In this document: piece after piece, positions 14,837-18,501 of the stretch | Layout of the letters: each line of letters begins with the position of its first letter | How positions within the stretch are numbered: position 1 is the stretch's first letter | NCBI GenBank assembly: GCA_046758845.1 | Contig: JBHIBA010000064.1 | Coordinates: forward strand, 1 to 18,501 | DNA from: JBHIBA01 sp046758845 | GTDB taxonomy: Bacteria > UBA8248 > JACPRG01 > G963555815 | Reading direction: 5' to 3' | DNA length: 18,501 nucleotides | The notes under the pieces: generated by a model | The model's database searches: none | What the model saw: only the letters and a program-made list of their open reading frames with translations | Told to the model about the DNA's origin: nothing | Position numbers and translations under genes: made by a program

Positions 14837-15765
14837 CGTGCGGCCCCCTTGAGCTTATCCGCAAGAACGCGGACGGCGCGGGCGGAGCTTGGAGAGATAG
14901 AAGTGAGGAGCCGGGAGGGCATCACCACCTCCCTCGGGCCGTATTTCCTTCCGACAGCCTGGAACAGTTCGATAAGAAAAGGGTCGAGGGGCGTGAAAGA
15001 GATCCTTAAGAGAACGTCCGGCTTGAGGGAGAGCCATTCCTCCGCCGAGAGCCGTCCGATGCCAGAGAGCATCTCGGCGGCGACGTTTACGCCGCCGGCC
15101 CGGTGAATCAGGTCGTTGACGGTTGTGCCGCCTCCTTGGGAGTAACCTCCGGGCCCTGCGAACAAGACGCGCGGCCTGTCCTTCCCCTCGTCACGGGACC
15201 GGGCCGCTTCGCGAAGGGTCCGGTCCATGCGATCGACCAGCTCAGAGCCTCGGCGGCTCTCGCCGACGGCGGCGGCGACTTTCAGGGCGGTGTTCCGAAT
15301 TCCGTCGAGGGAGTCAAACCCGGAGACGGTGACCACCTCGCAGCCCAGCGCCCGAAGGGATTCCACCTTTTCGGGATTGTTAAACGTGGTGGCCAGGATG
15401 AGGTCCGGCCGAAGGCGCGCCACTTCCTCGACGCTTCCCGCTGTGTGGCGGGGAAGGAGCCTCGCCCGATCGGCCACGTTGGAGAACTCCGGGTTCACCG
15501 CAAGGTAAGTGAGTGCGGCGATGCGCTCCGGTCGGACCAGGTCCACGAGAAGCTCGTCGGTCCCCAGGCTGAGACTCACGATCCGGGAGGGTTTTGACTC
15601 ATAAGGCGGGCAGATGGGCGGGAGCGAACGGATCGAACGGTGAAGGTTGAATGCGATGATCGAGAGAGCGAGCGCGGCTGCGAGAAGGAGGGCGTTTCGC
15701 CGGACGCTTCCGGGAAACGTTTGCGATTTGAATGCCGAGAATATCGCTTTGTCGTTGAGTGACAA
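14833..15765 (-). CDS. btuF: Cobalamin periplasmic binding protein
   Basis: This 310-residue type III substrate-binding protein belongs to the BtuF/FepB group. It has an N-terminal hydrophobic segment (about 25-41, ALLLAAALALSIIAF) without a lipobox, so either a cleaved signal or a membrane anchor. The two-lobed binding domain (about 60-305) includes RIVSLSLGTDELLVDLVRPERIAALTYLAVNPEFSN, the DLILATTFNNPEKVESLRALGCEVVTV motif and the helical linker. The start is a TTG at 15765; GGGAG about 8 bases before it is the Shine-Dalgarno that the riboswitch hairpin can hide. It is first in btuF-btuC-btuD-DUF71 and overlaps btuC by 4 bases. Confidence 0.9.
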   Translation of the reverse strand: MSLNDKAIFSAFKSQTFPGSVRRNALLLAAALALSIIAFNLHRSIRSLPPICPPYESKPSRIVSLSLGTDELLVDLVRPERIAALTYLAVNPEFSNVADRARLLPRHTAGSVEEVARLRPDLILATTFNNPEKVESLRALGCEVVTVSGFDSLDGIRNTALKVAAAVGESRRGSELVDRMDRTLREAARSRDEGKDRPRVLFAGPGGYSQGGGTTVNDLIHRAGGVNVAAEMLSGIGRLSAEEWLSLKPDVLLRISFTPLDPFLIELFQAVGRKYGPREVVMPSRLLTSISPSSARAVRVLADKLKGAAR

Positions 15766-15773
15766 TGACCCGC

Positions 15774-15985
15774 TCCCTTCCCCTCGGAAGGAACATCAGG
15801 CAGGACCGGCGGGTCTCCTGGCTTACGGATCGTCCTACTTCCCGCGCCTTCCCGCCCTTTGGGGCAGTGGCTTTAGGCCGAAGGCCGTGGGTCTGCGGCC
15901 CTGCGGGTTTCGTCCCCGTTCACAGTTGCGGGGCAGCCGCGGATTCACTGGAGCGATTCACCGCGTTCCCCTATCCGGTCCCGGA
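15774..15985 (-). promoter_or_regulatory. Cobalamin riboswitch ahead of btuFCD
   Basis: The minus strand carries GGGAACGCGGTGAA, AATCCGCGGCTGCCCCGC, AACTGTGAACGGGGACGAAA, GCCACTG, GGGAAGGCG and the B12 box AAGCCAGGAGACC (15812-15824). GGGACCGG at the start pairs with CCGGTCC near the end (15803-15809). An extra stem (GGCC-TTCG-GGCC with flanking bases, about 15867-15900) lengthens one variable arm compared with the copy at 11932. Downstream, CCTTCC (complement of 15786-15791) pairs with GGAAGG (complement of 15776-15781), which overlaps the btuF Shine-Dalgarno. Control is therefore probably at translation start. Confidence 0.95.
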
Positions 15986-16025
15986 AATTCCTATTTACCA
16001 AATCCGATGGGTTCTCGATCTCTCC

Positions 16026-16721
16026 CTATTCGTGCGGGTCGGTCGTTGCGACCGGTCCCGGCCCGTCCGCCGGAAGGCCCAGGTGGGTCTCGCGGAGCTG
16101 GTTCCAGAGGGCGAGCTTGGACCAGTCGGGGGTTCCGAACCTTCCGCCCTCTCCGTAGTAAGGATTGGGCAAGAAGAATGTGAGCATTTGTTCGCCTTTT
16201 CCGTTCCAGAGCCGAATGCCCCAGGAGGTGGACGCCCCCTCCCGATTCAGGTAACGGAAGAAGGCGGCCTTGCCCACCTGCCTTCATCGGGCGAAGTCGG
16301 GGGGCGTCGGGTTCTTGGGGGTTCCCCGGTGCGGCCCGATGCAGAGGTGAAAGTGCCACTGCCCGAGGTCCACGGTCAGGTATCCGTCCAGCATGGCGAT
16401 GCGACGCGGGGGATGGGCCGCGTTGATCTCGAACACGGCTCCCTGGATACAGGGGCCGAAGGAAAACTGGTCCCAGTGGTTTTCGAACAGGTCCCGCAGG
16501 AGCTTCTCCAGCAGGTCCGGGTCGGGGTCGAAGTAGGTGTATTCGACTTCATAGCCGTCCGGGTTCTTCTCGACTTTCGTTTGGACCCTCATCCTTGCCG
16601 TCCGGGGGGCCTCATCGCAGGCTTGGGAAAATTCCGCGAGAGATAGGCCCGCGGAGCATTTCATCCCAGGCCCGAGAGTGCGTCTGATTTCCAGCGGGAT
16701 GGCTACAAAATGGAGATTCAC
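16026..16721 (-). pseudogene. B12-riboswitch-controlled gene of unknown function, interrupted by in-frame TGA
   Basis: From a GTG at 16721 the frame reads 145 residues, meets TGA at 16284-16286 (codon 146), and continues in the same frame for 85 codons to TAG at 16026. Both parts look like one soluble protein: DLFENHWDQFSFGPCIQGAVFE and WHFHLCIGPHRGTPKN before the TGA, then AAFFRYLNREGASTSWGIRL and PNPYYGEGG after it. The His/Cys cluster HFHLCIGPH might bind metal; I do not recognise the family with confidence. The GTG is chosen because GGGAGGGG lies at the proper distance and is the same riboswitch-controlled ribosome site as in the two sister units. The TGA could be a point mutation, a sequencing error or, less likely, a recoded codon. 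TGA is an ordinary stop elsewhere here (btuF, btuC). Confidence 0.7.
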
Positions 16722-16724
16722 CCG

Positions 16725-16942
16725 GCCCCTCCCCCTCGGAAGGATTTGTGCGGGCATCGCCGGCGGAGTTCTCCTGGCTCACGGATCGTCCTACTCCCCG
16801 CGCCTTCCCGCCCGTTGGGGCAGTGGCTTTGGGCCTGTGCCCGTGGGTTTGCGACCCTGCGGGTTTCGTCCCCGTTCACAGTTGCGGGGCAGCCGCGGAT
16901 TCACCGCAAGTTCGGGTCCACCGCGTTCCCTCGCGCCGGAGA
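16725..16942 (-). promoter_or_regulatory. Cobalamin riboswitch ahead of the unknown gene
   Basis: Minus-strand elements are GGGAACGCGGTGGA, AATCCGCGGCTGCCCCGC, AACTGTGAACGGGGACGAAA, GCCACTG, GGGAAGGCG and a B12 box GAGCCAGGAGAAC (16768-16780), which differs from the other two copies at one base. CCGGCG at the start (complement of 16934-16939) pairs with CGCCGG near the end (complement of 16760-16765). The downstream hairpin CCTTCC/GGGAGG is the same as in the other two riboswitches and covers the Shine-Dalgarno of the GTG start at 16721. The aptamer is therefore intact even though the gene it controls carries a stop codon. Confidence 0.93.
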
Positions 16943-16955
16943 GCTGTTTCACCAG

Positions 16956-16985
16956 ACTCTAGCTGATGTGATTGAGCGGTGTCAA
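16956..16985 (-). promoter_or_regulatory. Promoter for the riboswitch at 16725-16942
   Basis: On the minus strand a perfect -35 box TTGACA (complement of 16980-16985) is followed after 18 bases by TAGAGT (complement of 16956-16961), four of six matches to TATAAT. Transcription would begin a few bases before the riboswitch aptamer, the expected position. The rest of the gap to 17108 holds only an inverted repeat ACCCGGTGA/TCACCGGGT (17002-17010, 17035-17043) without a T run. Confidence 0.6.
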
Positions 16986-17108
16986 TTCAATTTTCGCGCC
17001 AACCCGGTGAAGACGCCGCCCGGTTCCCTCTCGGTCACCGGGTCTTCATACCCGAATGGTCCTGGCCCCTCCCCAAGGGAGCGAAGGGTTCGCACGGCTG
17101 TCGGCGCC

Positions 17109-17615
17109 CTAGCTCTCCGCGCCCGGGCGCTGAAACTGGGTGCCGCGGCCCGGCGCCTGCTTGGCGGGCCGTGCTTCCTGCGGCGGCGCATAGAACAGCG
17201 GTTGTTGATCGTCCAGACTCGGCTCGAACGGGCGCCGCATCCTGGTCTTGGTGCCGTTGTCCTCGCCTTGCCGCATGGCGTCTTGAAGCTGCTGAGCCAC
17301 CTTGAGGTTCCATGGCAGTTTATAGAGATAGGGAATACGGTCCCATACCAGCGTCAGATAGATGCCGTCGCCTTCAACAACCTGCGCACTGAGAACTTCG
17401 GCTTCCTCAACTTCGGTCTGGAACCATTCCAACGAAACCGGCTTGGCCTTGCCCAACAGGCTGGCAGGGCCGATAAATCCGGCCGGTAGGAGGACGGCGA
17501 ATAACCCAATGATCAGGATGCGCGCTCGTCCGCTGCGCGCCCACCGAACCGCGACCAGCACCAGCGCAAGGGTGACGAGTACGGTAAACGCGAATAGAAG
17601 TGTGAGAGCTTCCAT
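17109..17615 (-). CDS. Unknown membrane-anchored protein in an ExbB-like cluster
   Basis: The 168-residue protein has two predicted membrane spans close to the N-terminus (about 4-23, LTLLFAFTVLVTLALVLVAV, and about 32-53, with ILIIGLFAVLLPAGFIGPASLL). A soluble region of about 115 residues follows, with VEGDGIYLTLVWDRIPYLYKLPWNLKVAQQLQDAM. It ends in a Pro/Gln/Arg-rich tail (PPQEARPAKQAPGRGTQFQ) that is probably disordered. No family is recognised. The start lies 5 bases after the stop of the gene at 17621-18229, and both follow an ExbB-like channel gene closely, so all three are probably co-transcribed and may form one membrane complex. Confidence 0.75.
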   Translation of the reverse strand: MEALTLLFAFTVLVTLALVLVAVRWARSGRARILIIGLFAVLLPAGFIGPASLLGKAKPVSLEWFQTEVEEAEVLSAQVVEGDGIYLTLVWDRIPYLYKLPWNLKVAQQLQDAMRQGEDNGTKTRMRRPFEPSLDDQQPLFYAPPQEARPAKQAPGRGTQFQRPGAES

Positions 17616-17620
17616 TGTCG

Positions 17621-18229
17621 TTACCCTCTCGAAACTGAGCGAAGCGGCTTCATCAGCGAATGGATGCTGCCGGCAACAAGCCCGCCGGTGTCCGTCAGAC
17701 GGAACCGGAAGGCCGTGATCTCCTGCCCTGCGCGGGTCAGGGTGACAGTGGTCGAGACCAGTACCTTCGATGAGGCGTCGGGCGTCGGCTTGACGCGGGC
17801 CACGACGATAACCTTCATGGGCAGAACGCCAGAGGGATTGCGATACAGGTGAAGATTCACCGTGTATTCCCCGGCGGCAATACCGCGAGTGTAAGCGGTC
17901 TCGAAGTTGATCTCGGTCGGATCGCCAGTGGCGCCGAGGTCGTCGCGCAGCAGGTTGAAAAACCGCCCCGCCTTGTTGGAGTAACCAACCGGAACATCAC
18001 CGGGCGCCTGAACCCAAAGGTCCACATCCGTGTCCAGTCCGTCGTCCCACTTGGCCTCGATAATGACGTTGCCCGGCGGCGTCACGTCGGCGTTATCCCG
18101 TTCGCCCGGCGAATGGATATGCGGCAACAGCAAGATTGTGACAAACATGAACCCTGTAAGTGCCAGAAAGATCACATCGCGAAATACAGTGCCGCTCTCG
18201 TCCGCCGATTCCCAAGGATCGGTAAACAT
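17621..18229 (-). CDS. Single-pass membrane protein with periplasmic beta domain, ExbD-position partner
   Basis: From the ATG at 18229 (AAAGGTC ahead of it) the protein has 202 residues. A short cytoplasmic N-terminus with acidic residues (MFTDPWESADESGTVFRDV) leads to one membrane span (about 20-38, IFLALTGFMFVTILLLPHI). This layout matches ExbD/TolR, which have an N-terminal anchor and a periplasmic domain. The periplasmic part, however, is unlike ExbD: it reads IIEAKWDDGLDTDVDLWVQAPGDVPVGYSN, then GEYTVNLHLYRN and a beta-rich end, resembling an immunoglobulin-like or PPC-type sandwich. The start is placed here and not 14 codons upstream because the upstream segment overlaps the end of the channel gene. 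Function unknown; partner of the channel by context. Confidence 0.7.
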   Translation of the reverse strand: MFTDPWESADESGTVFRDVIFLALTGFMFVTILLLPHIHSPGERDNADVTPPGNVIIEAKWDDGLDTDVDLWVQAPGDVPVGYSNKAGRFFNLLRDDLGATGDPTEINFETAYTRGIAAGEYTVNLHLYRNPSGVLPMKVIVVARVKPTPDASSKVLVSTTVTLTRAGQEITAFRFRLTDTGGLVAGSIHSLMKPLRSVSRG

Positions 18230-18234
18230 GACCT

Positions 18235-18501
18235 TTACGCCTTGCCGGGAAGGTTGCCGCTGGCGTCGCAACCTTTATCGAGCAGGGCCGCTGCCAGATT
18301 GGCCGTCCCAGTCCTGAGAATCTGGAAGTTGACCCCGAGCCACAGATTGAAAATCCCGCCCACGAGGGTCGTGTAGAGCGCCACGCCCATCCCCGAGATC
18401 AGGGTGCCGACCATCGGGCCGACCTTGCCAATGTCGGCGGCGGCTTCGGCGGAAACACCGGAAAGGGCCATGATAAACCCGATCACCGTGCCAATCAGGC
18501 C
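18235..18501 (-). CDS. MotA/TolQ/ExbB-type proton channel protein (5' partial)
   Basis: The frame stays open to the window edge, so only the last 88 residues are present. They begin GLIGTVIGFIMALSGVS, the glycine-rich third-helix motif of MotA/TolQ/ExbB, followed by a loop (AEAAADIGKVGPM) and a second conserved helix, VGTLISGMGVALYTTLVGGIFNLWLG, ending in a cytoplasmic tail LPGKA. In this family these helices line the proton path. The next gene starts 5 bases after the stop. Known relatives energise TonB, TolA or flagellar rotation; which applies here cannot be told, and the downstream partner is not a standard ExbD. Confidence 0.85.
   Translation of the reverse strand, partial: GLIGTVIGFIMALSGVSAEAAADIGKVGPMVGTLISGMGVALYTTLVGGIFNLWLGVNFQILRTGTANLAAALLDKGCDASGNLPGKA

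Noticed and set aside
16260..16286. Reading the hairpin at the in-frame TGA as a bacterial SECIS element.
   Set aside because: The hairpin is short, touches the TGA itself and lacks a clear GGUC-type apical loop at the usual distance; no redox motif such as CxxU surrounds the codon. Kept as a question in the findings, not annotated.

Overview
The window looks like chromosomal DNA of a GC-rich, Gram-negative (diderm) bacterium. It encodes a TonB-dependent outer-membrane receptor, TonB and a periplasmic binding protein. The lineage cannot be fixed from sequence alone. Most of the window is clearly GC-rich, but the first ~900 bp and about 2430-2800 are visibly richer in AT.

Layout: (1) 1-~916 is the end of an integron gene-cassette array: an unrecognised cassette gene cut by the window edge, a 57-bp attC site (768-824), and the leader of a second, apparently truncated cassette. 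(2) ~1036-1143 is a hairpin-rich REP-like doublet, followed by a SAM methyltransferase gene. (3) An Hsp20 gene on the minus strand has a recognisable promoter and terminator, followed upstream by a ~780-bp gap holding a second REP-like doublet. (4) 3193-8133 (+) is a biotin cluster, bioF-bioA-sulfurtransferase-bioD, in which every gap after bioA is filled by a copy of a large palindrome-rich repeat (three copies, the third after bioD). (5) 8708-16942, all minus strand, is a vitamin B12 uptake and salvage region. In transcription order it reads: cobalamin riboswitch, unknown gene with an in-frame TGA, second riboswitch, btuF-btuC-btuD-DUF71 ATP-pyrophosphatase, third riboswitch, TonB-dependent receptor, tonB. 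(6) 17109-18501 (minus) is a membrane cluster: an ExbB/TolQ/MotA-like channel (partial) and two single- or double-pass membrane proteins.

How the genes fit together: the receptor (energised by TonB) would bring corrinoid across the outer membrane, BtuF would bind it in the periplasm, BtuC2D2 would import it, and the DUF71 enzyme has been predicted in the literature to act in B12 salvage. All three transcription blocks carry a cobalamin riboswitch with the same type of Shine-Dalgarno-sequestering hairpin, so they should be shut off together when B12 is plentiful. The unknown gene at 16026-16721 is the least explained member of this regulon. BioF, BioA and BioD cover the three steps from pimeloyl thioester to dethiobiotin; bioB is not in the window, and the sulfurtransferase between bioA and bioD might be linked to sulfur supply for it.
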